The notes beneath the pieces were generated by a model that was given only the letters and a program-made list of their open reading frames with translations, made no database searches and had not been told where the DNA came from. From Benincasa hispida (taxonomy: Eukaryota > Streptophyta > Magnoliopsida > Cucurbitales > Cucurbitaceae): a stretch of DNA of 64,000 nt. Shown here piece after piece: positions 36,400 through 48,416 of the stretch (positions are counted from its first letter, which is position 1; each line of letters starts with the position of its first letter). The stretch lies in the NCBI RefSeq assembly GCF_009727055.1, contig NC_052359.1:15202028-15266027 (forward strand), in the 5' to 3' direction. A program made the position numbers and the translations under genes.

Positions 36400-37299
36400 G
36401 TTTCAACTATTAGTAAATTTTATTTACCTTGGTTCGCTTTTTTCACTTTCTTTTCTGCCTAGTACTTTGGGCAATTACACTTCCAATGCCTATCTTCTCC
36501 GCAATGGAAATACTTTCCTTTGGGAGCTTATTTTTTTTTTCTTAGTAGTGATTTTCTTATTCCCTTTACCCTTCTTCTTCATTTGTACATCTTTGTCTTT
36601 TGAAGAAGAGGGAACAGACTTCTTTTAATAAGTGGGTTTTGTTCCAGACGTAGAACCTTTTACAAACTTTTTAGATCGTGAAATAACATTTACTTCACTT
36701 TCTTTAAGTTTCATCATAGATTGATATGTCTGTAGCTCATTCAACAGTGTAGTCAAATTGTAAGTAATTTTGTTAATAACAACATTTGTTCTGAAAGGTA
36801 GATAACTCGCTGGGAGAGATTCTAATATCATATTGACGTGATTGATTTCATCTATCATCGCCCCATGAGCCTCAACAATATTAAAATGAACCATCATATC
36901 GAGAACATGTTCTCTAACGTTGGTACCATATTTCATGCGAGTACTATAAACATACTTAATGGCTTCTTGTCGAACAGAGGATGACGGTTGCTCGAACATC
37001 TCTTGGAGCGACGTCCTTATCTCACGGGCAGTGGACATTACCTCATGTTTCTTATTAAGTACATCGGATATACTTGCTAAGATATAAGCCCTAGCTTTTT
37101 CGTTAGCCCTAACCCATCGATCATAGATGTCCTGAACATTTCGGTTCGCTGTTGTACTGGAAACCGGAGGACATTCATCCGACAACACAAACCTGAAATC
37201 ATCCACAACTAATATTGTATTAATGTTAGATTTCTAGTTTGAATATCCTTCTCCGTTAAATTTATCAGAAGCAAGCAGTTGTATAATTCAATTTGACAT
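36400..37299 (-). pseudogene. Copia gag (UBN2 type) with zinc knuckle, pol deleted
   Basis: The minus strand begins with ATG at 37299. FNGEGYSN-stop-K stands where copia gag has LNGxNYxxWK. An uninterrupted 193-codon stretch follows from 37206, with NTILVVDDFRFVL just across its start, ANEKARAYILASISDVL, TSLQEMFEQPSSSVRQEA and LESLPASYLPFRTNVV. A lysine-rich tail follows a stop near 36627, and a shifted frame gives a knuckle remnant FHCGEDRHWKCNC near 36490. The first cysteine of the CCHC box is a tyrosine. Gag forms the virus-like particle of copia elements. No protease, integrase or RT follows: the element was internally deleted down to the 3' LTR. Confidence 0.8.
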
Positions 37300-39256
37300 T
37301 GTTGAAAAAAATTAAACAAATTCTATTAAACTTATGCATCTAAATCCAATTTTTAGCAAAAAACAATAAAGTACCCAAAAAACTTTATTTATTTGCAACG
37401 ATACTTTAGTGATTTAGAATAGTTGCTACCGTGAGGCAGTCAAATATTCCTTTTCCTGAAGCAAGAAAATTTTGACCAAATACTATATCAGAATAACTCT
37501 TTATTCCTATAGTTCTTTTGGTTATCGTTTTCGGTCAAGATCTTTACTAATAATCAGTAATTCTTGTAAGTGTGACCCGCCTTTTTCAGATTTTATAGAA
37601 CGGTATGAACATGCCCCTGAAATGAAGACAATATCCAACACGAAACTATAAGGCCCTATTCATTTTTTAAGCTTGAGTTGTTCCAAATCCTATGTTACAA
37701 CCCTCCGTGGGGATCATTGTGGTTAACGACTGGCTAATGCCACCTAAAAACGACAACAAGTGCAACATAGGAATCTCACGGTTCAAACTAATGGAGAAGA
37801 TTGTAGAACAATGTTGACACATTTCCTTCACCCACTTACTATGAACTACTTCCCCCATTCACTTTGTTATTGACCTATGCAAACACTTTCCATATGAAGT
37901 AGTCACGGTAAAAGCGATAGGAAGCTGAGCATGGATCTCACTGTGTGAACTCTTGGGGACGTAAGAGCTATTAACTTTATATCGAATATATTGTTATTCT
38001 CCCACTGAAGTGTTCTAAATGTTTGGATATTAGGTTTTATTACGGCTAATTAAGAAGAACCTAAGTCTGTGATTTTATCCAAGTATAATGTTTATATTTG
38101 GATATTAACATACGATGTCTATGTATTTAAACTAGTTTTAAACCTCACATCACTCACGCAAGCTCATAAAATCAGTTAACAATGCTGAATATTTCGGTCA
38201 TAATCCCCAAGTAGGAGGTGTTATGTAAACCATCAACTTAAGTACCTCCAGCCTTAGACAGGTTTATGAACCGATTTGAGTTTGTAACCAGATTTATAAG
38301 GTACAATCTATTTTAACAGTTAAAACTAGTTGTTAGCCTAAGTGAGCATGTTGTTTATCTTTGTTATGGATTTTAAAGTCTAATTTCATTTTATAACAAA
38401 CTTATGAAACAAATATGCTTTAAATCAACCATAACATGCTCCAAAGGCAAAAATTAACATAACAATTACATCAATTTTTAGCAAACCCTAAAACATGCAT
38501 ACTATATATTATAACTAATTCTAACATATAATAATGCATGTAGCATGTTTACTTATGGTGGGATTTTAAACTAAAATGGCATATTTTATGCATAAACATG
38601 TTTAATTCAAAAATAATACATATCAAATGCATACAATAATTAAATAACACTAATATGGTTCAACTTTGGCATTCTAAACAAACAAATAAGCTAAATTATT
38701 ACAATAATAGCTCAAGAACAACTTAATTTGATGAAGAACCGCTCGAACCGATCCAAATTGGACCTGAACTGGCCCACCAAGGCACCAAATGATGTTGAAC
38801 CGGACCGGTTTGGGGGAGAACTGATCGAACCAATTTCTTCAACCCACGAACCAGCCAGACAAAGCGTGAAGCAAAAACCCTTGGGATGAACAGCGTCGTG
38901 ATGCTGCATCCTAGCATTGCAATACTATTCATCAGTAAGCCCGTGCATTGTAACGCTCGATGAACAACGTCGTGATGCTCCTGGGCAGAAGGCTTAGCTC
39001 TAGTTTTTTGCTCGAACATGTTTGCTTCAATCTTCAAATTACAACCTATTTTGAACTCTAATGACTCCAAATAAATTATAGACTCTAGAGCACATATATA
39101 AACTCATCAAACAAGAGCCAATTAAAAATTTAACTTCGAAATGAAAGAGAATTCTAATGCCAAAGTTGAATTTCAACCATATCAATCACATATTCAAACA
39201 TGCTTAGAAATTCACCCACCAAACTCAATATAACGATACTTGAGTGCTTAAATCAT
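37300..39256 (-). mobile_element. Leader between primer site and gag of the reverse copia element
   Basis: No gene is seen on either strand. The region joins the primer-binding site at 39257 to the gag ATG at 37299, so I assign it to the element's unusually long leader (about 2 kb). A GC-richer block at about 38740-39000 contains two ACAxCGTCGTGATGCT words. Confidence 0.5.
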
Positions 39257-39268
39257 GCTCTAATACCA
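39257..39268 (-). other. Primer-binding site of the reverse copia element
   Basis: The minus strand reads TGGTATTAGAGC, the same initiator-methionine tRNA primer variant found at 10869-10880. It lies next to the LTR and upstream of gag. Confidence 0.75.
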
Positions 39269-39270
39269 AG

Positions 39271-41215
39271 GAGTAATCTAACATGCAGCGGAACAAATTA
39301 GAATAAAAAAGCACTCTAACTACTCTTAGTTTGAGTTTTGAATATGCTATTCAAGTGATATTCATAGAGAGTTTGAAGCAAACTTTAACTTTGAAGAAAA
39401 CTCCACGAATTCAGCAAGAAATCCAGAAATTTGAGCTTGAATCTTCAAGTAGACCACCACCAAGATCTTCTCTACTAATCTCAAGGAGGATTGTATGGTG
39501 TAAACACTCAAATTAAACTGAATTTTGGATGAACTTAAGTGGGTTTTGTAGGTTTTCACAGCAGCAGTTTTCTGTTTCAAAATCACAGCATCTCTCCAAA
39601 ATTCTCAGCATGGAGCTTCAATTTATAAGCTAAAAAAAGCATGGAGATAGTGTTTGCATGGAGGTCAACTCCAGCTGCACTAATTTAATGAAATTCAAGT
39701 GGGATTTGGTGATTAACCATTTAATTACAAAGTGGATTTTACCAAAAACTTGAAAAAAATCCACTCAATCCAATTTTATCATTTTTTAATCAAATTGGTT
39801 TTAAATGATTTTATATTTAAATAAACTTATTTTATTTAAATATTTAGTTTTACAAAATTAATTCAAAATAATTAATTTTAAATAAAAATAATTTTAATTT
39901 TAATTAAACTTTTTAATTAAAATATTAATTTAATATATTAATATCAAATTAATAAAACAAATTCCACTAATATGATTCAATTTCATATATTTAGTATTTA
40001 AATCAAAATTTAAATATTAATTGATTCTCCAATTTCGTTTAATTTTGATAAAATTAAACGTTTCAATTGTATCGTATTCAATTAATTGAAAACCCTAAAT
40101 TAAATTTGAATATTTGAAATTCATAACCCTAATTTCATCCAACAATACTCAATTTATTAATCCAATTTACGAGCTAGTAGAGAGACCTAATGGACCTATA
40201 GATCAAGAGCTCTAATGATTTATAATTAATTGGTTAAACTCTTTAAATCGAATTAATTACTATTTGTTAACTATCAAGGCACACCACTATAGCTCGATAG
40301 TTGACTCTCCTTACTGTAGATGTGTTTCTGTCCATTTCAACCATAATCAATAAGTCGATCCTTTACAAGCCGTTCGTATTTACAGCTAGATCAAAATTAT
40401 CGTTTTACACCTGTAAATACATCTTGTACCTTAAGCTTCCACTTACCCTCTATTGAACAACTGATTTATAATACCAGTTATAAATCATATCCCTCTCTAC
40501 CAAGAGAGGGCGGGGCTCCGTTGTTCAAGACTAGGCATCAACACTTAAGAAAACAACCTATCTGCTAACCCTAAGTCGGGGAGGAGCGAACCCATCTTGC
40601 ATAACTATGTCTCCAGCTATCTACCCCGTCTTATCCCCAAAATTTGAGGCTTATTGAGCAGTGTTGTTGAACTACTCTCACCTATGCAGATCAAAGGATA
40701 ATCCTAAAATAAACAGATCAAAGTATCATCTATATAGATCAAAGGATAGTTAGCTCAGAATTAAGATCGTGTTAAGGTCATTTTAGTTTGAAATAGTCAG
40801 TTTTAATAGTAAACGGTCGTTATAAAGAAAAGTGACAATTTCAAGGTCCAGTCTTATGCAAACTTATTACATAGGATGTCCCCATTCACATGACTCTATA
40901 TGAATGATTTGTGGATTACATCATTTGTATCAATATAGGAAATGGGCCGCATCCAATAGTGTTACTAGGATGAAATACCCAACTTCATCCATATACTTAT
41001 AGACCATTTAGGCTATATACTATAACTTGATCCTGTTTATGTTACCACATAAAGGTAAAGTATTCATACTATAGCCATGAATTTGTTTATTGGATTTTCA
41101 TAATAGAATGCAATATCAATGACTTTCTTGAATAAGATACTCAATAATATTTTATTGATAAATAGAATGTTTAACACAAAATTTACGAACTACGAGTTCT
41201 AGGACATTCCCAACA
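39271..41215 (-). mobile_element. 5' LTR of the reverse copia element
   Basis: On the minus strand it begins TGTTGGGAATGTCCTAGAAC at 41215 and runs about 1.94 kb to the primer site. It shares blocks with the forward LTR at 20467-21356 and, more distantly, with the reverse LTRs near 3.4 and 10.7 kb. The inner boundary lacks a clean CA, so 39271 is approximate. Confidence 0.7.
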
Positions 41216-42059
41216 GATGTTTATAAATAGTGTACACATGTTATGAGGGATGTCAGGAACTAGTTACACTACAAGAAATCTGACTTCTCCCGACATCACA
41301 ATTCATCGAAAAAGTGTGAAAAAAGCGTCGGTAGAGCCTCTCCCGATGAATAAATGGTCGTCGAAAGTTTAGTCGGGAGAAATCCGTCGGGAGAGGAACT
41401 CCCGACGCACTGGGAGTTAGTTGGGGAACTCCCTACGCACATATAGGGCGTCGGGTTCCAATAATTGCCGACGCCTGATTACGGCGTCGGTAGTTCTAGA
41501 ACTCCCGACGACCTATATGTGCGTCAGGAGTTCCCCGACTAACTCCCGACGTCGTTTTAAAAGTGCGTCAGGAGTTCCCGAACTCCCGACGGTTGTTCCA
41601 TGCGTCCGAAGTTCCAGACCTCCCGGCGGTTTTATTTAATGCGTCGGGAGTTACAAGAACTCCCGACTTAGTAATATATACATGGAAGTTCATTCATTAG
41701 TTGAAAATTATCTATCGAATATTTTTAATTTATCGTTTATAATTTTTTAAAATTTGATCTGAATAACCTGTAAACATAATAAACGAAATAAAGATTCACA
41801 TAATTAAACAACGAAAATGAAGTCCATATTATAACAAGTAAATAAAAAATTACAATATCTAAACAAAGTCGATACTAGACTTCATAAAACATACAAAAAT
41901 ACATAGAAGAAATAAAATGAAAACAACGTCTAGAACACGTCTGGAACACAGCATCTTCAACAATTGTCCTAGCTCATATCCGAACAACATTCTACAATAA
42001 ACAAAAACATTCAAATGTCATATCGACAAACATCCACAATACGTTTAAACTTCAATATG

Positions 42060-42700
42060 GGTGTAATGAAACTCTACCACCCCCATGACAAACATGGAAC
42101 ACCCGAACATCAAAAAAACACAAAATGAGTAAACAAGAACCAACACACATAAAACTCAAACTTTGTCCCCAAAATGGTTTAAGCCAATCTCAACCCCCCC
42201 CCCCCCCCCACACACAACACACAAAACACATTAGAATTTCGTAAACATTCATAAACATACATTCATAAACATACAAGAACTCCAAGTTCAACGACAAGAC
42301 GGATGTAATGAAACTCTACCAACCCCCCACGACAAACATGGAACCTCCCGAACATTAAAATCATACAAAATGAGTAAACAAGGACCAACACACACAAAAC
42401 TTAAACTTTGTCCCCAAAATGATTTAAGCCAATCTCAACCCACCCCCAACAACACATTAGAACTTCGTAAATATTCATAAACATACAAGAATTCCAAGTT
42501 CAAGGACAAGATGAGTGTAATGAAACTCTAACTACCTCCACGACAAACATGGAACCTCCCGACTATCAAAAATACGCAAAACGAGTAAACAAAAACCAAC
42601 ACACATAAAACTCAAACTTTGTCCCCAAAATAGTTTAACCCAATCTCAAACCTCCCCCCTCCTCTACCCACCCCCCACGACAAAACAACAAAAAACACAT
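42060..42700. repeat. Threefold tandem repeat inside the second CACTA element
   Basis: Units begin TGTAATGAAACTCTA near 42061, 42304 and 42516. Each contains GACAAACATGGAAC, GAGTAAACAA and ACTTTGTCCCCAAAAT. Unit length falls from about 241 to about 180 because of internal deletions. A run of about 17 C residues sits near 42197-42213, and C-rich variants occur at the same place in the other units. Confidence 0.85.
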
Positions 42701-42840
42701 CAAAATCTAGTTGTTTGGCTACCATAACTGCAAGATAGCCAACAATTCTTTATCATAAAGCTACTTAAGACATAACTACTTTGCTACCATAACTGCAGGA
42801 TAGCAGCATATTAGACAACTAAATAATGTAGTAATCATAT

Positions 42841-42948
42841 CTAATTCAATGGGTCTCCTCTTTGTGATCGTATCATGTCTTCAATCATTTTTCTCATTTC
42901 TTGCATTTGTCTTGCATGATCCTCTTTCATTTGTTTCTGAACAATAAC
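42841..42948 (-). pseudogene. Last exon of a Ptta/En/Spm-type CACTA protein
   Basis: The minus strand encodes 35 residues and a stop, with QKQMKEDHARQMQEMRK followed by MIEDMIRSQRGDPLN. This charged, methionine-rich coiled-coil end is typical of the plant Ptta/En/Spm protein family encoded by CACTA elements. An AG at 42949-42950 after a pyrimidine-poor stretch could be its splice acceptor. The rest of the protein is gone, so it is a remnant. Confidence 0.55.
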
Positions 42949-43539
42949 CTAGATTAGAGGATAAAGTACAAAGTATTTATTAAGCATGAAATTTGATTAA
43001 AATTATCCAAGTTTGTTCGGAGTATTTCAAATTTTAACTAATTTATAATACGTGATTTGACTTTTTTTGCCTCTAATGATATTGATGTTTTTTCCCTAAA
43101 CTAAGTCCAAAATTAAGTAAGTTGAAACATCCACAATCCATGGCTTATATAAAAAACAATGATAATTAAAAACAATCCACAATAACATTCATACTCCAAA
43201 AAATTGCATAAATTGAAACATCCACAATCCACAATAACAACTCAATTAACAAGAACATGCTATAAATTAATCCACAATCCATAAAAGAATTGCATAAATT
43301 GAAACATCTACAATCAACCATAACTCAATCTATAAATTAATTTACATTCAATAACAATAACAACTCAATAAAAAATCAATCCATTAATTGAAACATCTAC
43401 AATAACACAATAACAATTTGCATAAATTATTTAAATTATGATTTTTCAATTAATCAATCAATAATGATTAAATTAATATACAATAGAAAATAATGATTTA
43501 AATAAATATATAAGAGAAAATAAAATGAGAAGATTACCG

Positions 43540-43860
43540 GCGGCGGCAACGGGCAGTTGAAGGCAGCGACTAAACGAGAGGAGGAGATGACGACGGCGGC
43601 GGGCGGTTGATTGCGGCTGCTAACCGAAGGAAGGAGGCAACGGTGAAGGGGTGGCGACGGCAGGGAAGGAAGGGAAAAATGGGAGAGGGAGGGAGAGGAG
43701 TGGGGGGAGGGCGAACGGCGGCGGCGAGGAAGGAGGGAAAAAATGGGAGAGGGAGGGAGGGAGAGAAGTGGGCGGCAGCGGGAAAGGGGAAAAATGGGGC
43801 GACGGCGACAGGTTAGGGTTAGAAGAGAGGGAAGAGTGGGAAAAAATGGGAACTCTCGAC
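43540..43860. other. GC-rich leader-like block of the second CACTA element
   Basis: GGCGGCGGC and GGGAGAGGGAGGGAG words alternate, and AAAAATGGGAGAGGGAGG recurs. Read on the minus strand it is CT-rich like a plant leader (CCTCTCTTCTAACCCTAACC near 43815-43834). It starts about 230 bases inside the right terminus. The open frames here reflect repeat composition only. Confidence 0.55.
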
Positions 43861-44095
43861 GGTTAATGTATGGTGTCGGGAGTTCCCCGGGAACTCCTGA
43901 TGCCCTTAATCGTCGGGAGTTTCCCGGGAATTTTCGAAGACAATTTTAGTCGTCGGGAGTTCCCAGGAACTCCCGATGGGCCTTTGAGAACTCGCGACGC
44001 CTTCTTACGTCGTTGAGAGAGACTGTTTTTCCCGACGACCAAACTTCCGATGCTCGGTTTAGGCGTCGGAAGAACTCATTTTTCTTGTAGTGTTA

Positions 44096-45774
44096 GGTTA
44101 TTTTGGGCCTAGCTGAATCTAGTTGTCAATAAATATTATAACTGTTGTATATTAAGCTTGTTCATATGTTAAGGTTGAAGTTATGTGTTCCCTGTGCATG
44201 AGTCGGTACTAGACTTTATAAATGTTTATCAGGTTCCTACTACAGGAGATTGTTTAGAGTAGACAATAAGTGCTGGCCAAGGATTAATAATCGTTGCCGT
44301 CACATCTTCTTTCAAGTTAAGAGAATACTATTAATGAATTTAAAAGAATTTATGATCGATTAAGTTTCAATTTTTTTTTATCACTACTAAAATGAAATTT
44401 TGAAATTTCATTCTCCATAGCTATTTTAAATTAATTAATAAATATTAAAAAAATTTCTGAGTTTGAAAAATTCATTTGATAATTAAATTGAAAATTTAAG
44501 TTGCATTTTTAATAAACAAACAAAATATTAAAAAAAATTAAAAAAATAATTTGAAATTTGGAAAAGTACATTATCAAATCAAATTGGTTAAAAAAATATT
44601 TATAAATACTTGTATATCTTTTGGTTTTTACATAATTTATATATATTTGTTTAAAATCCCCTCCCAACTCCCTCATAGTCATAACAAAATATTTTCTCCC
44701 GTGCTCTCTAAACTTTCCATTTCAACACTCTCCGTCCCCTTTCTCTTCTCCACCGTAAGTAAATTCTGATCTCTAGTTTCATTGTCTTTTCGGTTTAACA
44801 ATAACACAAAATCTTGTAGTTTAGGGTAAGTTTTAACTTCATGATTATACGATAAATTTTTAATATTGTATAAATAATAAATATTAAGAATTTTTAATTA
44901 TATGATTTTCAGAACGTATAAGTTAGAGTAACTAAATTGATCCATGATGTAGAATTACGTAATGAGTTAGGAAAATGACCCACCCTTAGGGTTTTATTTT
45001 TATATAAACATCTCTCATCATATGTTTAATTATCTTTCAGTTAATTTGAAATCATACACTAAAATAATAGGTCTAAAAGATAAAACAGTAGATACTATGA
45101 TGGCAATGATAGTCTTAAATTTGAAATAAAAGCAACGATTATACGCAGCTTAGATTACACCTATCATTTATGCTCTCCACTTTTCTACCACACAAAAAAA
45201 ATAAAATAAAATAATTATTTTTTTATAAAATAAAAATACCACGTGATAGCATTTCATTGGACCATACTTGGGATGCACCAAGATGAATGCATCTTAGGGA
45301 GTAACTAAATTTTCCCTTAAGATAAACCTAACATTTAGGGTTAATTATTATCTATATCATACCCTCTCCTCCTATTATATTTATATGCCTTTTTGTTTCT
45401 AGATATTCGGTTTGAGCAAAACTCCAACTTCAATGAACCATGTTTGCAGGGGAGGTTGAAGATGCTGCCCACCTTCGATTTGGAGATGGTATAGTAATTA
45501 AATCAAATCATTTTTTTTTTTTTAGTTTCTCTTGTTTTAGAGTGAATTGACTTGAGAAAAAAATATATTTTTTTTAAAAAAACTCATTTTTATTTAAACA
45601 TATTTGATAAAAACTAATTAAAATAAAATTGAAAAGTTATTTTGAGTGGTTGTCAAACCTTCAATTTCTTCCAAAATGACTTATTTTTTAAATTAAACAT
45701 TTGAAAATGTATTCCAAACCCACCCTTAATTTCCATCTATATTATATTTTTTGTTTAGGATTTGCGATCCCAGG
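44096..45774. other. No gene recognised; short exon-like signals
   Basis: A CT-rich stretch at 44650-44757 ends ACCGTAAGT like a leader exon with a splice donor. At 45453-45492, GCAG precedes about 40 bases that can encode GEVEDAAHLRFGD and end at GGTATAG. These fragments could be decayed exons, but I cannot link them or identify a protein. Confidence 0.3.
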
Positions 45775-45905
45775 TAAGATCGGTTCAAGATTATGAGATC
45801 CTTTTCTATCAGATAGGAAGGGCTATTGCACAAAATGTACTTCTAAGTAATTGCTCCATAGATCCTATATCTATCTATATGAAGAAGAAATCATGTAATG
45901 AAGGG
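45775..45905 (+). pseudogene. ycf2: Plastid ycf2 fragment (nuclear plastid insertion)
   Basis: The plus strand reads [19 protein letters not shown], then [20 protein letters not shown], a highly recognisable internal piece of plastid Ycf2, the large AAA-type protein of the chloroplast inverted repeat. Only about 43 codons are present and no start or stop belongs to it. The left edge is approximate. It is fused at its right end to inverted plastid 16S rRNA sequence. Confidence 0.75.
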
Positions 45906-46128
45906 GATTCGTGGCATGTCAAGCCCTGGTAAGGTTCTTCGCTTTACATCAAATTAAACCATATGCTCCACCGCTTGTGCAGGCCCCCGTCAATTCCTTT
46001 GAGTTTCATTCTTGCGAACGTACTCCCCAGGCGGGATACTTAACGCGTTAGCTACAGCACTGCACGGGTTAATACCCACAGTGCCTAGTATTCATCGTTT
46101 ATGACTAGGACTACTGGGGTATCTAATC
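45902..46128 (-). pseudogene. rrn16: Plastid 16S rRNA fragment (nuclear plastid insertion)
   Basis: The minus strand carries universal 16S segments: complement of CCCCCGTCAATTCCTTTGAG (about 45988-46007), CGAACGTACTCCCCAGGCGG, TTAACGCGTTAGCTACAGCAC and ACTACTGGGGTATCTAATC ending at 46128. The version matches chloroplast rather than mitochondrial small-subunit rRNA. Several positions near 46067-46110 differ from the plastid gene as I remember it by C-to-T or G-to-A changes, as expected for methylated nuclear copies. About 227 of roughly 1490 bases are present, so it is non-functional. Confidence 0.9.
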
Positions 46129-46286
46129 TATGTATCTCTTTATGATTCTCAAATATGTTATTTTTTTACATTTAGAATTCTCAAAAGCCAAATGCTTAAT
46201 GAACTCTGAAGTTTCAATCATGTTAAACCACAAATATTAACAACTTCACCAAATGTGTGCAGATCTAACCAATCAGCTCTCTGAGA

Positions 46287-48416
46287 GGGTATTTGGCGTA
46301 CCAACATGAGTTGAGATGGTAAAAATTATCAACTCAATGTTTGTCCCACCAACTTTAAATGTTGGTGGAGTTGACTTGGTTTTTTTTTTTTTTTACTAAC
46401 TTACTCCAACTCACCCCAACTCATTCTCTCCCTCTAGTGTTTTTAATGGCTCCACCCATCAGCCCCCATCGAAGACTACCGTTGCCACACTCTTGTGACA
46501 TACTCAACCACCTTCATCGGCCAGCTCTAACGACCAACTCCAGAATCTGGCAACCATCTCCGACAATAACTCTGACGACCACCTTCGCACAAGCAACTCC
46601 GAAAACCACCTTCATGTGGCCAACTCGATGATCAGCATCGAGCTCCAGCAACCAACTCCGACGACCAACATCGGGCTCTGGCAACCACCTTCGACGATAA
46701 CTCTGGCAACCAACTCTAACACTATCTTCGCACAAGTAACTCTAATGACCATCTTTGCATGACTAACTCAAGGCTCCAGTGACCACTTTCAATGCAACTC
46801 TGATAATGACCGCCTTCGATGACCAACTATGGTGACAAAAACCTCTGTCAACCAACATTAACATTCACCTCAAGCGACCAACTCCGATGAAGACTACCTC
46901 TAATGAGACCCTTAATGACAACCCTAGTTTTTGTGAACATGTAAATAAACCCTTAATAGCAATCCTATTTTTTGTGCATGTTCAATCATATAATCTGCAA
47001 CCATTAAATTATATTTTAGGGTTGATTATATAAATAATAGTATTTTGTTTATATTAAATGCAATATTTCGATCTAATTCATTTTGGACCTTTGAAGGTAT
47101 GTAGTAGTGCATTTGATTTTAATTCTATTTGCATTTAACTTCATTCTAATCTAACTATAGTTTGTTATCTTACTTAGGAGTGCAACAAAAAACCGAAACA
47201 CCGAAAAACCAAAAAACTATAGTTTGTTATCTTACACTTACTTGTAGCACAATTCCTCCAATAATTAGTTTGAGGTTCCTTAGTTTTAAGTTCGGAGTCT
47301 ATTTTTTATAGTCCAAATTTTGTATATTGTTGGAAACAATTTGTGATGTATTGAGTGTTATTCATTGCTATGCATTTTTTTATATGTACATAAATAGTTT
47401 TGTGGACATCATTATTTCAGTTATAAGTGACAAATTAGACTTAACCATAAAAAATGTTTGCAAAAAATGAATTTGCACAAAAAAAAACCATTTCATTGGA
47501 TTAGTGTAAAATGTGAAGAATCAAACATTTGCACAAAAAAAAACCAATAACCATAAAATTTGAAATTCATATTTCACAAATAGCCCAAAAATAAGATATG
47601 AATTAGTTTATTTTTTATTTTTTTTATTAACATTTATGGTGTTGAGTTAAAATAAATTAAAAAAATTAAAGGTTAGGGATTAAAGAAAATGTTCATTTTA
47701 TTGGAATATGACAAGTCTTTAGGAATGTAAACAAAATTGTTAAGCAATTAAGTGTTCAAGTTGTGTGGTGAAAATATGTTACATTTTTCAAGAAGGAAAA
47801 ACAAAATGTTCCATTTTTAAGCTTGTTTAGTGTTCATGATTGAAGGTTAAGTAGTTATGAAAAGTTTTTTCATTTGTTTGGAGTATGTTTGGTGTTTAAG
47901 AATGAGAAAAGTATATATGTTACGGAATTGAGTGTTCAAAATTTGTGTTTAGTATATGTTTACTTTGTAGGAGTTTGTTATGTACGTTAAGAATGAGAAA
48001 AAGAAATAAAATTTTTTTTAATTTTAAAAATTTTAGAAAAATATGTGCATAGTTGGAAATTTAAGAAAAAGAAAAAACAAAAAAATTCAAGACAATATCA
48101 ATTTCATTTAAAAAAATTGCACTAGATACTCCAACTCAAGTTACCTCAATTTTGCACCCCAAACACAAATTTTCTGACTCAACTCGACTCAACTCAACTT
48201 ACTCAACACCCCAAACACAGACATTTCAACTTGATTCAACTCAACTCAGTACCTAAACACAGACATTTTGACTCAACTCAACTTAGCTCCCCAAATATAG
48301 ACATTCCAACTCAACTCAACCTATCTCCACCCCCCAAACACAGACAATCTAACTCCATAGATGATCTAACTTATCAGATAATAATTATCAACTCAACTCT
48401 GCACGTCAAATGCCCC
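46287..48416. repeat. Terminal-repeat family with CAACTCCGAC core, copy 2
   Basis: The left end GGGTATTTGGCGTACCAAC and the right end, read inward, GGGGCATTTGACGTGCAGAG are inverted relatives (GGGxATTTGxCGTxC). The core at about 46450-46915 has the same CAACTCCGACGACCACC-type degenerate array, and 48120-48410 is rich in CAACTCAACTC words complementary to the left GAGTTGAGTTG. The right flank is TAA but the left flank is AGA, so no target duplication is visible. No transposase is seen. Confidence 0.6.

Larger units (their letters stand above)
41267..44092. mobile_element. CACTA element with TTA target duplication (non-autonomous)
   Basis: The left terminus CACTACAAGAAATCTGAC and the right terminus, read inward, CACTACAAGAAAAATGAG agree over CACTACAAGAAA. 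The 3-bp duplication TTA is exact (41264-41266 and 44093-44095). Both ends hold inverted and direct copies of AACTCCCGACG/CGTCGGGAGTT subterminal repeats. The 2826-bp body contains a tandem array, a last-exon remnant of an En/Spm-type protein on the minus strand, and a GC-rich leader-like block at the right. No TNP2 transposase is present. Confidence 0.9.

Noticed and set aside
42060..42700. Possible CRISPR-like array of repeated units
   Set aside because: The units are 180-240 bases long, plant-derived and inside a CACTA element, with no short regular repeat-spacer structure.
43607..43949. Open frames of 68-71 codons rich in Gly, Arg and Glu
   Set aside because: They arise from GC- and purine-rich repeats in three frames inside the CACTA element.
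45750..45780. A tiny exon candidate between TTTAG and CAGGTAAGAT
   Set aside because: The apparent donor lies at the left edge of plastid ycf2 similarity, so it is more likely chance than a splice site.
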